64,000 nucleotides of DNA from Cylicocyclus nassatus (taxonomy: Eukaryota; Nematoda; Chromadorea; Rhabditida; Strongylidae): NCBI GenBank assembly GCA_958299035.1, contig CATQJL010000223.1, positions 77,703,600 to 77,767,599 on the forward strand, read 5' to 3'. This document shows positions 1-11,827 of this stretch, piece after piece (within the stretch, counting starts at the first letter, position 1; the number at the start of each line of letters is the position of its first letter). The translations under genes were made by a program, and so were the position numbers. Under the pieces are notes generated by a model. It had not been told where the DNA came from. It did not search any database and was given only the letters and a program-made list of their open reading frames with translations.

Positions 1-224
1 TCAGCCTAAAAAAGACCCAATTTCCCTAAGTATAAGTAAACCGCAGAAAAATTTAGCATGCCTTCAATGATCCCTTTGCTGATAAAGAAAGGCCATTACT
101 GTCCGCCACACAAACACCAGTTATTCCAGGCATGCTCATTCTGAACAGAATTCTTGAAAATCCGGGTGAAAAAAAGTGTTTACACTTACATTTCCTCGAC
201 ACGTTTCTCCAGCTTAGACTCCAT
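1..224 (-). CDS. lamtor5: LAMTOR5 (HBXIP/Ragulator subunit) homologue, 5' part only
   Basis: Minus-strand start of a LAMTOR5-type roadblock protein, a Ragulator subunit that helps recruit mTORC1 to lysosomes. Exon 1 is 224-190 (MESKLEKRVEE plus two bases), exon 2 is 140-62, and exon 3 begins at 5 and leaves the window. The first 38 residues keep the family pattern: Met-Glu start, Leu-Glu, a Pro-x-Ile-x-Gly-Val strand, Asp-Ser-x-Gly-Leu and a following Gly-x-Leu, as in human LAMTOR5. Intron 1 (189-141) is GT-AG. Intron 2 (61-6, 56 bp) appears to use a GC donor (AAG then GCATGC) with a TTTTTTAG acceptor; reading through instead gives a stop two codons later. The start codon follows a TTTCTCAAGGTAG acceptor-like stretch. 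The gene lies 82 bp downstream of another minus-strand gene, as in a nematode operon. The roadblock body is outside the window. Confidence 0.75.
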
Positions 225-306
225 CTACCTTGAGAAATAAAGCCAAGAGATACCACGACAGTGAGAGTCGAAGCTGACCCGAACAAAATCATTTGAAAAA
301 GGCGTG
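225..306 (-). promoter_or_regulatory. Probable operon intercistronic spacer with trans-splice acceptor
   Basis: Eighty-two bases separate the stop codon of the upstream minus-strand gene (307-309) from the LAMTOR5 start (224). The minus strand here ends in a pyrimidine-rich TTTATTTCTCAAGGTAG next to the ATG, which could accept a spliced leader. Nematode operons typically have about 100 bp between cistrons, so downstream SL2-type trans-splicing is the natural reading. No canonical AATAAA is present in the spacer. Confidence 0.45.
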
Positions 307-1205
307 CTAATATGTCAGTTGTGCAACCACACTATTCATGCGATATCGTACATCGTGCTCCACTGTCAATGGAACTAGCTCCTCAGATTGGAGGTAAAAA
401 GCTTCACAGCGTTCAGTTAGGGGCCTTGGAACATCGGTGACTCCAAAGATCGTGTCAAGTAATGGTTCATCTTTTGTATATCGAACAACGCGTACAGTCT
501 AGGTTGGACCACTCGCATTGTTTGATTGCATCATTTTAGAATTTTCGTTGAGCAAAACTGGTGGCGGTAGAATTAGCTTCATGAAAACATGTAAGAACTC
601 TCGTGCGGTCAAGAAAAAGTCTTATATTTTGCGCCACTGTCCTGAAGGCGCAAATAAAAAGTAGTGCAATTACACCAAATGACTAGTCAAATGTAAACTA
701 TAGGCATGACATTGCACATCTGTCTAAGCATGCTCTCGGCCTTACAAGGCCAAAACTGCATCAAGAATAATACCTACTGTGCTAAAAACGAAATCTGTGG
801 ACTTTGCAATCAAGGATCCCGTGGTTATGATCATTTCGATAGAGCATGCTTCCCTCTCTTGTCTGTTCTTCGAAGTATTTAGTTTGACTCATCAAATATC
901 GGAGCGCGGGTTGGAAAAAACGCCATATAGCCACTAATGTAAGATGTTTTACTGCCATAAAAAACATCGCTAGCGCATTACGCTTGGCATTGTCGACCGG
1001 TCTACAAGAATTTTTATCTGATGGACGCGATTGCGCGACACATGCCCACTTACACATAACTTACCTTCGATTTCTTTGAATGTGAATACAGAATAGCTAT
1101 AATTTCTGCATACTGGCGAATAGTTCTTTTTTGCATGGTTTTCTTCGCCAAGAACCAGTTCTCCATATTTTTTGAATCATCGTCCTTCTCAGAAGATGGG
1201 CTCAT
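307..1205 (-). CDS. Unidentified 152-residue protein, first gene of the candidate operon
   Basis: I do not recognise the family. The coding path on the minus strand is exon 1 1205-1054, exon 2 1001-966, exon 3 781-746, exon 4 641-599 and exon 5 498-307 ending in TAG. Phases agree and give 152 residues. Exon 1 starts MSPSSEKDDDSKN and is polar and basic. Exons 2-4 encode a hydrophobic stretch (VGIILDAVLAL), possibly one membrane segment. Exon 5 encodes a soluble tail of 63 residues beginning TVRVVRYTKDEPLLD, clearly coding in character. Exon 1 has two overlapping GTAAGT donors (after 1065 or 1054); only the second keeps the frame with my exon 2. The exon 2 donor (GTTTTT) is weak. A competing open frame over 840-1000, also hydrophobic, may be the real middle exon. 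Exons 1 and 5 are the secure parts. Confidence 0.5.
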
Positions 1206-1708
1206 TGGAATAAAAAACCCTCACTTCCCTACAGTTCACTACTCTCTGTTTCTAATTATAAGGTGTGTAATAACAACACTGGCTTTGTGGAATTTGAGTT
1301 GCAGTTTGCTTGGAATTAGCAGCAATAACGCATTCACTATTTCTATCTATCATCTCGTAGAAAAACAATGAAAGTTTTGTAGTTTTTACAATTTTGCGGA
1401 GTTTGGAGAAGTGGGTAGCAGTTTTGACAAATAACATAGCGTTCTTGCATAGCCAAAAGCATAAGCGCGTAAGCAGTAGCAATTCGCGTTTTACGGCCAT
1501 TTTCTTATGCGCAAGTCGCAAGCAAGTTGTCGACATTCACAAGCATGGCAATTTCCGCGCAAATGTTGTCTTCCGTGCAAGAGCGCTATATCGATCGTCA
1601 TATCTGCTACCCTGTACTTAGATCAGTATCAAAAAGAAAATTAGGCAGTGCGTTGTTTCTAGAACAGCAAATCTTGCCTGTTACGTTTCATCGTTATATG
1701 TCATTTAC
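1206..1708. other. Intergenic, no gene seen
   Basis: Upstream flank of the candidate operon. Short open frames occur on both strands, but none has splice sites or recognisable composition. A TAG acceptor-like site near 1240 on the minus strand could serve the operon's first start codon. Confidence 0.4.
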
Positions 1709-1930
1709 AAAATCGTGACGACGGATTTGACTGCGGTCTTTGCGCCCATAGGAGCAAAAGACTTATACAAAAAGGCATCACCTCAGTGGCTTAGCTCAGT
1801 CACTTCCATGTCTAAATACTCTGTATCATAGGTAAGGAATACGACAAAACCAAGGAAATCCGGTTGTTGGAAGTGCGTGCGTATCGCGCGCGGTCGCGCC
1901 ATCGTCACGATTTTTCGAATGCCCTATACT
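1709..1930. repeat. Short inverted-repeat element, copy 1
   Basis: About 220 bp bounded by AAAATCGTGACGACG and, in inverted form, CGTCACGATTTTT (near 1911-1915). It carries the GC-rich block GCGCGCGGTCGCGCCATCG before the right end. A second copy at 33624-33850 shares the ends, the GC-rich block and the trailing TCGAATGCCCTATAC, so the unit extends slightly past the visible inverted repeat. Confidence 0.7.
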
Positions 1931-2684
1931 TATTCTAAACACGACGCATACCTTTTAATAATTTATAACCATGTTCATCGCCATATGTATAACTTCAGAT
2001 TTTGCCTCTTTAAGAGTATTTCCCTTCAACTTCTGAATTATAACTCTAGCAAATTATGAAATCACATGAATCTTCCCTTCCAAGTTTATACCTTCGCTGA
2101 ATCACTTCTCGAAAGAATTTACTGCAGCAAGATCTTTGTGCTGTAAGTTGTGGGAAATGACAAAGATGTGGGCAAACATGGAATCCAGTAATGTTTGTTG
2201 TGTTATTCTGGACAGCCAGATTTGCTGAACCAAACGATTTTTTTTCCTCTAGAGTGACTAGTAATGATCGCGTTCTCAGTCGTAATAATTTAAGAGCCAA
2301 AGCTAGAACAGATGAAAAGATAAAGTCTTTGATCGTTCACTGGAGTTTGCCTTGTACGGTTTCGTGTTAAATTTGACGGAAAGAATTGTCATTTTCATTG
2401 GAAGTTTTCCTTCTTTTTGTATTTGAACTTGACAGGTCTTGACATTCATATAAATCAAAAAAATGTCAGAAAGCCCACATTTTCTTGAGCAACACCTTGC
2501 AAATAGTCTTCTACTGAGATTTAAAACTGCGTCAAAAAATTGAAACCTTTGGGGTTTTTTTCATGACCTTCGTGACATTCAATGCATGCCATTCAATTAA
2601 ATTCTCGATAACTTGCAACTAAGAATCATGTTTGTATCGTTTTTAAGATGCCCATGAGTGAATCCTATTTCAGACTGACGATAT
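1931..2684. other. No confirmed gene; possible decayed Cys-rich exon
   Basis: Nothing firm is visible. A minus-strand stretch at about 2049-2230 translates to a Cys-rich peptide ending SCCSKFFREVIQRRYKL, whose spacing resembles part of a nuclear receptor zinc finger with some cysteines lost. It is not supported well enough to call a gene. Confidence 0.25.
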
Positions 2685-2692
2685 GTATGTAG

Positions 2693-2985
2693 CAGTGGCG
2701 GTCCCAGGACTTCGGATCGGGTGTGGGGGATAAAAAATTTTCCTGAGGGAAGATGGTGGCGTTAGCCACGCACTTCGAAAAAATTTTTGGGCTGCTTTCC
2801 GAAATTTTTGAGAGCCCAAGACCCCAAAATATTAGGAAAAGGCGGGGAAGATTAGTCTGAATTTTTAAAAAAATTAGAAAATTATTCTGATTACTTACAA
2901 GTATGAACAAGTCACTTGCATTTTTATATATAGTAACTTTTGAAAATCTCGCGACACATTCTGGGGCGCGCTTGGACCGCCACTA
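2693..2985. mobile_element. hAT-like MITE, CAGTGGCGG family, copy 1
   Basis: Non-autonomous element of 293 bp with terminal inverted repeats CAGTGGCGGTCC and GGACCGCCACTA. It is flanked by an 8-bp target duplication, GTATGTAG on the left and GTGTGTAG on the right (7 of 8 identical). Eight-base duplications and a CAGTGG-type end are typical of hAT elements. No transposase frame. It shares the internal GTGGCGTTAGCCACGC block with the copy at 5080. Confidence 0.75.
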
Positions 2986-3110
2986 GTGTGTAGAAGAATT
3001 GACTAGTAATATTATGAAATCATATTTACGCTATCTTCTTTTTGCAATTCTTTTGAACCTCACGCTAAGAGACTTTGTGAGAAGAGAGTTATTAGCGATT
3101 ACGCCCTCTA

Positions 3111-3617
3111 TCAGGTTGGTGCAAAAGTTGGGTTGAATCATTTTTGAAAGGTCATAACTTCTTGCTCTCCCAGCTGATTTCCACAAGCTTAATTTTGTTA
3201 GAAAGAGAAAACCCTTCTCATTGCGATAGTTCCTTTATTGCCCTCCAGCAAACTGAAGCTTTTAAGATGGAAGCAGAAGAATAAAATTACTTCAACTTTG
3301 ATTATTGTGAGTTAGGCTGCTAAAAATCTGATACTTGCAAATTTCGAGCAAGCCGATCCTCGGATTTTTTCGAAATGGTGAGGTAACAAACCTTTTTTCC
3401 TGAGATGCTTATCAAATTTTCGTAAAGCCTCTAACTGTAGATTTTGACAGAAGAATATCTCGGAATCTCTAAAAATTGTGATTTCGTGAATTACATAGAA
3501 AACAAGGCAAATACATATTTTGTTACTTTAGGGATAACATGTTTAAAAAAATTCGAATTTTTAAAATCTGAGTTTACATTATAAACTTTCACATCCATTC
3601 AATCCTGCACCAATTCC
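3111..3617. mobile_element. Mariner-like foldback element
   Basis: Begins TCAGGTTGGTGCAAAAGTTG after a TA and ends with a degenerate inverted copy (GCACCAATTCC) before TA. The terminal sequence is mariner-like. Internal words, such as the TCATAACTT block followed by TTAGAAAGAG, are shared with the element at 53458-54165. Non-coding and decayed on the right side. Confidence 0.5.
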
Positions 3618-5079
3618 TAGCATATTTCCCGTTCCACAAACTTTGTAAATGGATGAACAGAAGTGTGGATTTGGTGGTATACGTGGTATGTGGTGACATA
3701 CGAGAAATTTACGGTCTCATTTTTGATCCATGTGATGTTACCACAGAGGTCCCGAGGAGAGCGGGAATGGGACGCGCTCGTGCTTTGGCACGGCGCCAGC
3801 ACCGTGCTGCTACGGACAACTCGTGCGCAGCCTTGCTGTATCTTAAGCGCTAATAAATTCTCTAAATTCCTCCAAATTCTTCAAAAAAAGTAGAAAGTTT
3901 GAGTATGAAACGATTTTTTCTTTGCAGATCACAAAACAAATTTCGCTTTTTCTACCCAATTTGGCAATCACTGAGTCACTTCATCTACTTCCAGCCAAAA
4001 CCTACTTATACTTGAATATCTAGGTAAATGCTGAGTAATGTCCTACATATGCTATCGCTCTCTGTCCATGACTAAGCTCTAATACTTCGCAAACCTCACA
4101 GTGTAATGTCGTAATTGCTGCTGTATTGCTTGTCAAAGACGGAGTTTTTCCAGGAATTTTTTGTCTTTTCTAGGATGCTTTTAGCTTTCGCGCCAGTCCT
4201 AAAGCATTGAATATGCCAATCATCTTTACTTTGATCTGGTTTGGTCACTTGGTGGAGAGTAGAACAGGCTGCAGTCTATAAGCTTGAATTGGCTCTACAG
4301 TCACGCATTTCTTGTTTTTAGCCATTGTTGAGGAAGTTGAAGCTGATTAGGATATTAGTATTAGTACTACATTATATTAGTACTGATATTATATTAGTAC
4401 TACATCAAATTCATTTCATTTTTATTATAGTTCTCTGCTTTCAGGGAAAGTGGCACATGACTATTATTTTTTTCTATCACGATAGTGAGATTTAAGACAA
4501 AAGATCGTGCAAAGAAAAGACAACAAAGATTAAAAAAAGCCCTCCAAAATTGAGAACCTTACCTTTTTGTAGTGCCATTCGATCGCAGAGGATTCATAAA
4601 ATTTTTGAGGCTCAAATTAGAATCAATCAAGCAAAATTTTGAGCTGTCACCTCCATGTGTTCTAGTGTTTTTATTTTTGAGGAGAGCTTGTTACCTTCAA
4701 AATACTATTAAAGCTGTTTGTGATAGTTTTTCTTCTCTTCTGAAGCTAGAGCTTCAAATAAGTTTTCTGCAGACCACGTACAACTTAGTACTTTCACTTT
4801 TGGAAGCTTATCCAAACAAGGTTATCGGATAGATGAGCTCTCTTTATAAATATATAAATTTCCACGACATCAATTTAGCGATCAATGTCAATGGAATGCC
4901 AATTAACCAAACTTGAAATGTTGCTGTTTACTGTCTTGTGTGTCATGAAAAGAGAAAAACAATAAAGGTAGACAGGTCTGTTGTGAAATTTTTGTCACTT
5001 ATATTTTTGGATTTTTTTTATCTCCAATCCACAAAAAATTTCATTCAGGTTCATTATCTAATTTGCAATATACAAATAT
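3618..5079. other. Intergenic, no gene seen
   Basis: AT-rich sequence with scattered short open frames lacking splice context. A local run of ATTAGTACTA/ATATTAGTAC repeats lies at about 4352-4402. No protein or RNA gene is supported. Confidence 0.4.
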
Positions 5080-5374
5080 TAGTGGCGGTCCCAAGATTTC
5101 CGTCCGGGGGAAAAGGGGCAAAAAAATTCTTAATGAGGGTACGTGGCGTTAGCCACGCACTCCGGAAAATTTTGCGGGCCCCCAACCCCTAAAATCTGGA
5201 AAAAAGGGGCATGGCGTCAGCCACGCCCCTAGTTTGAATTTTTAAAAATCATTTCAATTGTCACAAAAACAAACAAGTCACTTGCGCATTTTTATAACCC
5301 ATATAAGTAATTCTCAAAAATTTCGCGACCCATTCTCGGGGGGAGGGGCGCCCCCCCCCCTCGGTCCGCCACTG
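5080..5374. mobile_element. hAT-like MITE, CAGTGGCGG family, copy 2
   Basis: A 295-bp sibling of the element at 2693, with ends TAGTGGCGGTCC and GGTCCGCCACTG. It is flanked by a perfect 8-bp target duplication, ACAAATAT, at 5072-5079 and 5375-5382. It contains the GTGGCGTTAGCCACGC block and long C and G runs near the right end. Non-coding. Confidence 0.85.
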
Positions 5375-5382
5375 ACAAATAT

Positions 5383-8300
5383 AAATGTGCGCTGTACTGA
5401 AAAAAGTTTGCTGCTTCTGACTTTTTTTACCCCATCCAGAAATGTTGATTTTTCAAAAAGTTATAGCATGTTAGAGTAATAATTCGCAACACGGCCGTTA
5501 TTTTTGCATCAACCTAATATATTGTCATTATTTAGAGGATTTACTTAAAAGATTAAAATGTTCTTTGTATATATTGGAAGCAGTAAATCTTGCGCTGCTT
5601 CTATTTAGTGAAATCGCTCGGTTCTACTTTCGAGAGAAGTCAAATTGTTTCTTTGAACGATTATGAACGTGCTCCGATTTTTGGTATAAGACACAGAATC
5701 TTGATAATGCGCAAAATGAGATGCATCTTCAAATTTGCCGGAATTTACGGGTATCAAAGTTCTTGATCTGTGATCTGCAAAAAATATCCAAATCCCTGTC
5801 ACGTTAAGATTTTGCAAATATTAGCATTTGTTCTGCATTTTTCCAACTAATCTCGTCTTTTCGAAGCTACATGCTTTCTTTTTCTCGGCAGTCTATGGCC
5901 AGCAGCAGCTGCAATACAAAACATAAATGCGGTTTGCACTTTCAGCTGATCCCATCCACCCTCTCTTCTTCCTCTGCTTTCCAATTCTTTGCTATAATCC
6001 ATAAACATCAAAAGCAACAATATGCATCTGAAAGTGCGGAAAAACTAGTGTAAACTATATACGACGTAGCGTCTGGCGCCCTTTCGTAGAGTGAGTGACC
6101 TTTCTTCGAGCTGAGCCGACCTCTTCTTGCGTTTCTCTCTCTCCCCCCCCCTCGTGATGTTTCTGCTTAACATGTACATACATACCATTCAAACATCTTA
6201 TTTCTCCTCCCGTACTCATTTTCTCACATTTTCTCATCTTCCGAAGCAACCCGCCCGCTCATTTCAAGAACGTGAACGCGACGTCGGTTGCACTTGCGCG
6301 TCCTGTTTTTTTGGCGGTTGTTCTCTCCCTCTGCGCGCTTCTCATTCATTCATAGATTTTCTTCTTCTTTCGAACGTCTTGCCCTCTTATAGCATTTGCT
6401 ACTGTGCTGTTTCTAGCTTTGGTAACTGGTTTGTGGCTTTCTGGTGGCGTTGAATGCGGCCGCGATGCCCAGTATGGCGCCATTGTCTGAAAGATTTTCT
6501 GTGCTGAGTGCAGTGGTTTTGGCATCTCCTCTTTCTATTTTTGGTCCACATTTTGTAAAATTATATATTATGAGTTTAAATATGATTTGTCACATTTTCA
6601 TCATACCTAACCCAATTTTCTAGATTAAAATCACAATCCCAGATCTATATAGTCGGTTTTTTCTTGCTGGTGCAATTGCACACTTTCTAAAATAGGGCTG
6701 GACATGGAGCCAAAGTTCTGCTTTTCCTGTGCTCTCTCCTTAAATTTCCTTCTTGTTTAGGCATAAAAAGTGTGAGTGTTTACTTATCATGTTTATACCT
6801 GTGAGTTTGCCCCCCCCCCTCTCAAGAATTGTGTAATTGCACACATCAGCAAAGAAAGCTATTCGACTGTACCTTGAAATGAAATTTCGAAGCACTTGAA
6901 ACTTTCTTGAGAACAGATTTTTAGCATTTTTTTCGTGAACCACCAGTATCCAAAATTGTGCAGATTTATCTGGATTCGGGAATCCAACATAATTGAAAAT
7001 GAGTTTTGCCTCACTTCAAATTGCCAATTTTCCCAAACCTTGTTGAATCTTGTTGGTTCCGTGCCACCCAGTATAAGCTATACAAAGTTCTATAATCTTT
7101 TTTACTCTTTATTTTGTTTCCCAAAATAACAACGGGGAAAATACTGACGTCCTAGAAATAATTGCGCTTTCTTCCACACAAAAGTCAAGGCTATTTCCAC
7201 AATGATCTTTTTCTTTGCATTCAAGTTAATTAGACTAATTGTTCAGAACGAGCAGTGCTCAGTTTTTGGCATTTTGGGTAATTAATCGGGAATTCGACAG
7301 TCATTTCGAACCTAGGATTCATAGAAAAGCTTTTCTGACTTGTTTCAGCATAGTTAAGACATTCAAAATAAAAATTCAAGTTCTCATAAGAACAACACAG
7401 GTGTTTGGGGATCAACTGTAGGAGGTGATGAGTAATGCAGTTTTTTTATTTTGTACTTTTTGCATGGGTCTATTATGAAGACTTTGAGATAGAAACAATA
7501 GAATGAGAAATGGAAAGGGAAGGGTTGTGGTATGGCTCACAGTCAATTCATCAGTTTTCAAAAATAAAACAATTTTTGTCAGAACAATTTTCGACCCTAT
7601 GGATCACTGGTGCTGTAATTTTTTTTCAGTCGAAAATTCATTGGTACTAATTGAAAGACTTTTTATATAGGACATTTTCCGTTATTTTCTGTTCCTCCAT
7701 TAATGCGGTTATTGTGTCATAACAGTACTAGTGGCTTGTATACCAGACGCTACAGTACCTCCACAGTACCTTTACAATACGCTTCAATATTTATTTTGAA
7801 ATCACCGCATAAGGAAGTAAACAACAAAGCTTTTCAATGTCAAACACACACACATAAACTTGAGGCAAATCACATGCTTATGCGCCGATGTCATCTAGCG
7901 TATGTTCGCGAATTTCACACCGGTTTCACTTTGCGCATTCGCCTTATTTATCAATCGATGTGCGCGTCTTCGTTCCGTTCCGACGATCACATGCGAATCT
8001 TACGCGATTTTTGTGAAAATCCCATCTACAGATTTTTTTAACGAGTCCAAAGATTTTACAGAATACTTCCGGTTTATTGCTTTTTTTTCAGCGACTAGAC
8101 CCTTACAAGCTTCTTTTTCTTTTTTGTACTAGTTATGAAAAGGAGAGTTTTCTAAAACTGGTGAACCAGTAATTTCAAAGGTGCTAGTTGCAAGCGCACT
8201 CGCTTCGGGACCTCGGTCTCCCGCTATCTGATGATTTTTGAATGCATCTTACTATTCTTTACATACTAGATGTATCTCCCGACTTTGTAGGTGCAGTGAA

Positions 8301-11300
8301 ACGGAAGGTTTTTTTCATAAGGTTGTCATGCTTGATGACTAGCTAAAATTATCTTGAAACAGAAAAATTTCGAGGTTGAAATGCGATGGTAAAAACTTGA
8401 AAAATCCATGAAACTGAAAAAAACAATATAAAACTTTTAGAATAAATTAAATATGTATCAGTAAAAATTACGTATCAAGTAAAAATCCCATCATTCTGCA
8501 CCTCTTCTCATCACTTGCAAAGAGCTTACAAATTTTTTCCGGTTTCGTGCCCTCTACAAGTAGCGAAACGGCAAGTTTAACTGTTGAGAATTCTTCGCTT
8601 ATTATTATAGCTACTAAGTATTATATAATACTTGCATTGAAAGAAACTCCTGAGAAAAAAGTAGGGTATTTTATCTAAGAATCTATGAATGGAAATAAGA
8701 ATGAACTCAAAAATAAATAAATGTTTGAATGATCACATAGTTAGGTTATATGTAATGTTATATGCTGTCACTTTCTCAAAAATTAGCATCGTTTCGTTTA
8801 TCCCAAAAAATTGGTTTTTTTTTTGCTAATTTTCGTCCAGCTATCCTCCCCACCTCCCCTGCCTAAAAAAATGACTTTTCGACTTGCTACCGCGCAAGGA
8901 ACACTCCGTTTGTGCCAGCTACTGTATGCTCAAGATTAACAAAGTTCGTAGGAGGTGGCGCACAGAAGTGGCTATGTTTGTCAATCAACACCCCGTTGCC
9001 GAACCCCTGGCGCACAATAGAGCCCCTCGGTTTCCTTTCAGCCAAAAATTATTTTTGACCTCACTGTGATCGGAGCTGTCATAAAAATCCTTGAATTGAA
9101 GTTTTGGGCGAACATATGTTTATTTTCTTTTTGCTTCGAAAGGACAATATGAAATCTTAGAATGTTTTTCTATTTTTCTCACAACTTTCTTTTTCAATAA
9201 AATTAGCTTAAGTGTACCACTTTCACATTTTCCATGGCATTATTTCTGCAAAAAAGCCAGGTTTAAATAAAAGGTCCATTAACAAGCTAAAATTAACACA
9301 TAAACATTTTGAAGTCATTTTCTCGCCGTGCAACAGGCTAGATTTCATGAAAAAATTTGCGTTTTGAAATTTCCCGTTTCAGATGCTATGCATTTTTTTT
9401 CGAAATCCTTATTTTTGAAAATGTGTAGATATTCAGCTCAAGCTACTGTGAAAGAGGCTCATTTTGGTTACAGTAACCTCTACATTATTGGCTCAAACAC
9501 AGTTACAGAATAAATTTTAAATCTCAAAAATTGCGGCAGTTCAAAACCGAATTTTCTACCCTGATCGTACTCTAGTCAAATTTCGATCGTCCATAAATCA
9601 TCTTTGATGTTTGATTACGTAATAAAATGTACTTTACATCACATCAACATTTTAGTCAAGTGTATCAGGAGGAGATTTCATGTTTGCTCGTCGTGCCATT
9701 TCTTTCTCGCAAAAATATTTGTTCGCCCCAAATCAGCGTTATTCGCAAAATATGTTTTTCTAAGCTATGTTGTTTAACTCAGAAATTCATCTTAGAAATT
9801 TGATGGAATTCTTAACAATGAACTTGAGCAAGGTTTTGAGTATTGCTTCTTTGCTCTTTCATGGTAAATTACTCGCAAAAAGAATTCAAAATTTTAATTC
9901 CATCTTATCAGTTTAATTTCATCTTTTCAATTTATTGGCAACATTGATATCAATTTCCTTTTCTCTCGCTACTTTGATTTTTGAAATAAAATGCAGTAAT
10001 TTGATATATCATATTATTTTAATCTCGCACGTTTGACTCTTGTTTGAAAATTTCAGGTTATTGCTGTAAACTTTTTTTAGATTTTGCTGCAATTGCATCT
10101 CATTTTGCAAATCGCCGCTTTTTGCATTTTATTGGAAAAGGAATTGGTTATTTCGGAATGACCATGAGTACTTCATTTTCAAACTACACTATGGCGAAAA
10201 AACATTTTTCGAAATAATTATTACAAAAAATTTGATGGTATTGGAATATTCTTTCTTCCACTTTTATGTAGAACGTCTATAGAAATCGTGATTAGAGTAT
10301 GATCATCTTAAATTTATACGATTTATCAATTCTGAAAAGTAACTAAAAATCATAAATAATACGGCATAGTGAAAATATCATGCGTTTCTGTGAAGTGCGC
10401 TGTAGCTCGGGCCCATCGAGCTTTTTCGAGCTTTCCTCGTTACCAAATCTCAGGAAATTTTATGGAACTTGTTTGTAAGGGCTATAAACCATGGTTTCTT
10501 CTTTTTGCGCTGCATACGTCACGCCTGTTGAGAAATACCTCTTGTGACGTAAGGCACTTTTACACTAGAGTCCCCTCCCAAAAAAAAACCGGTTGGTCAT
10601 TGTCTTAGAAGTTAGTAGTTCTTTGCTGAATTCAAAGCGTGGGCAATTCAAATCAGGGACAGAGCCAGTGCTTTGTAGCCATATTAGGAACCGGTTAGCA
10701 AGAACAGAAAGAGAATGAGAAGATTGCATTTTGAGCAAAAACTTGGAAGTAATTTTGATTCTTATGCGTTTGAAGTTGCTCGTTAGAATTTAATGGTTGG
10801 TTTGAGAACCTGCAATTTTCGAAAATTCAATTGTTATCAGAAGAATTAATCATGCAATTTATTTGATCTCTAGATTGATGCATTCATTATTTTGGAGGTT
10901 ACTAATATTTTGTATTCATCTATTTATTGATTGCTTACTTCAAATTTATTTGATTATTTATCCAGCGTAATTTAATCCTGGCTCATTTTCTACTTTTTTA
11001 GTCCTTGATCTCATACGATTACAACCAGCACCTTGAAAATCTCAAAAAAAAACCGGAAAAAACTTTTTTGGTACTTCCTTTCCAAAAACCCGGATTTTTC
11101 ATACGCTATTTTTTCTACTTTTTATATTTTCCTCAATTTTTCTGAAAGCTGTTGGTCGAGTCTTTGTGACGTCCAGCTGCGCTTTATATCTCATACAACG
11201 TCGTAAGAACTGGATTGTCGTTCAGGCATTTTAGCTTCTATCGATTTTCTATTGATTTGCATGCTTGCCATTATCGATTAGCTGGTCATCATCACTTTAT

Positions 11301-11420
11301 TTATCAAATGCCATTTATGAATGCATTCGTCTCCTATTGCTTTAATTATCCCAATTTTCCAACTTCGGATGCTTCTACTCAAAGTCATTCTTAAGCGCCT
11401 TCTTCTGGTTTTTTGTTCTG
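5383..11420. other. Six kilobases of intergenic DNA upstream of the dual oxidase
   Basis: I see no protein or RNA gene here. The open frames are short, lack splice structure and are AT- or CT-biased. A pyrimidine-rich block at 6090-6440 (runs of C, CT and TTC) gives a 108-codon open frame that I regard as compositional. The region may contain dual oxidase regulatory sites, but I recognise none. Confidence 0.4.
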
Positions 11421-11780
11421 TATTCCTTCCTTCCTTCCTTCCTTCCTTCATTCATTCTTCATTTATTCATTCATCCTATCCTTTCATTTCTCCATCAACT
11501 CATTCGCCTCTAAGTCATTCATTATTCATTCTCACATTCTTCTTGCATTCATTCAACCTTTCTTTCATTCATTCTCTACCCATTCTAGTATTCAATCATT
11601 AGGTATCTTCATTCATTCACTCTTTTCATTCATTTACTCGTTCATTCTTTATCTAAATCATCATCCATCCAATCAGTCATTCCACTCATCAAATCATTAT
11701 TTTATTCATACAGGCGTACAATCATTCCATTCTTTCATCGCCTGTTGCTTTATTCGTTTTGATTCCATTCCCTCTCTAAA
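11421..11780 (+). repeat. Degenerate TTCC/TTCA tandem repeat next to the dual oxidase 5' end
   Basis: A TTCC run at about 11427-11450 grades into roughly 300 bp of imperfect TTCATTCAT repeats, a strongly pyrimidine-rich plus strand. It ends about 25 bp before the dual oxidase trans-splice acceptor. The open frames it creates (Ser/His/Phe-rich) are artefacts of the repeat. Confidence 0.85.
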
Positions 11781-11803
11781 CTTTTTTTGACTAAATGTCA
11801 AAA

Positions 11804-11827
11804 TTTTCGTTTCAGCGACCCTTCCCG
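11804..11827 (+). promoter_or_regulatory. Probable spliced-leader acceptor and 12-nt leader of the dual oxidase
   Basis: A strong TTTTCGTTTCAG acceptor ends at 11815, twelve bases before the ATG at 11828. No upstream exon is needed, because the first coding exon already supplies a full signal peptide. This is what a nematode SL trans-splice site looks like. A very short untranslated leader is usual for such genes. Confidence 0.6.

Noticed and set aside
53..292. 79-residue minus-strand frame starting MILFGSASTLTVVV that looks like a signal peptide
   Set aside because: The frame reads through the spacer and introns of the LAMTOR5 model; the LAMTOR5 frame matches a known family.
6127..6453. 108-codon open frame in the upstream region
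   Set aside because: Pyrimidine-rich low-complexity DNA; an overlapping frame on the other strand is also open, and there is no homology cue.
11321..11790. 93- and 125-codon open frames rich in Ser, His and Phe
   Set aside because: Compositional result of the TTCATTCAT repeat. They end at the dual oxidase leader and have no splice structure.
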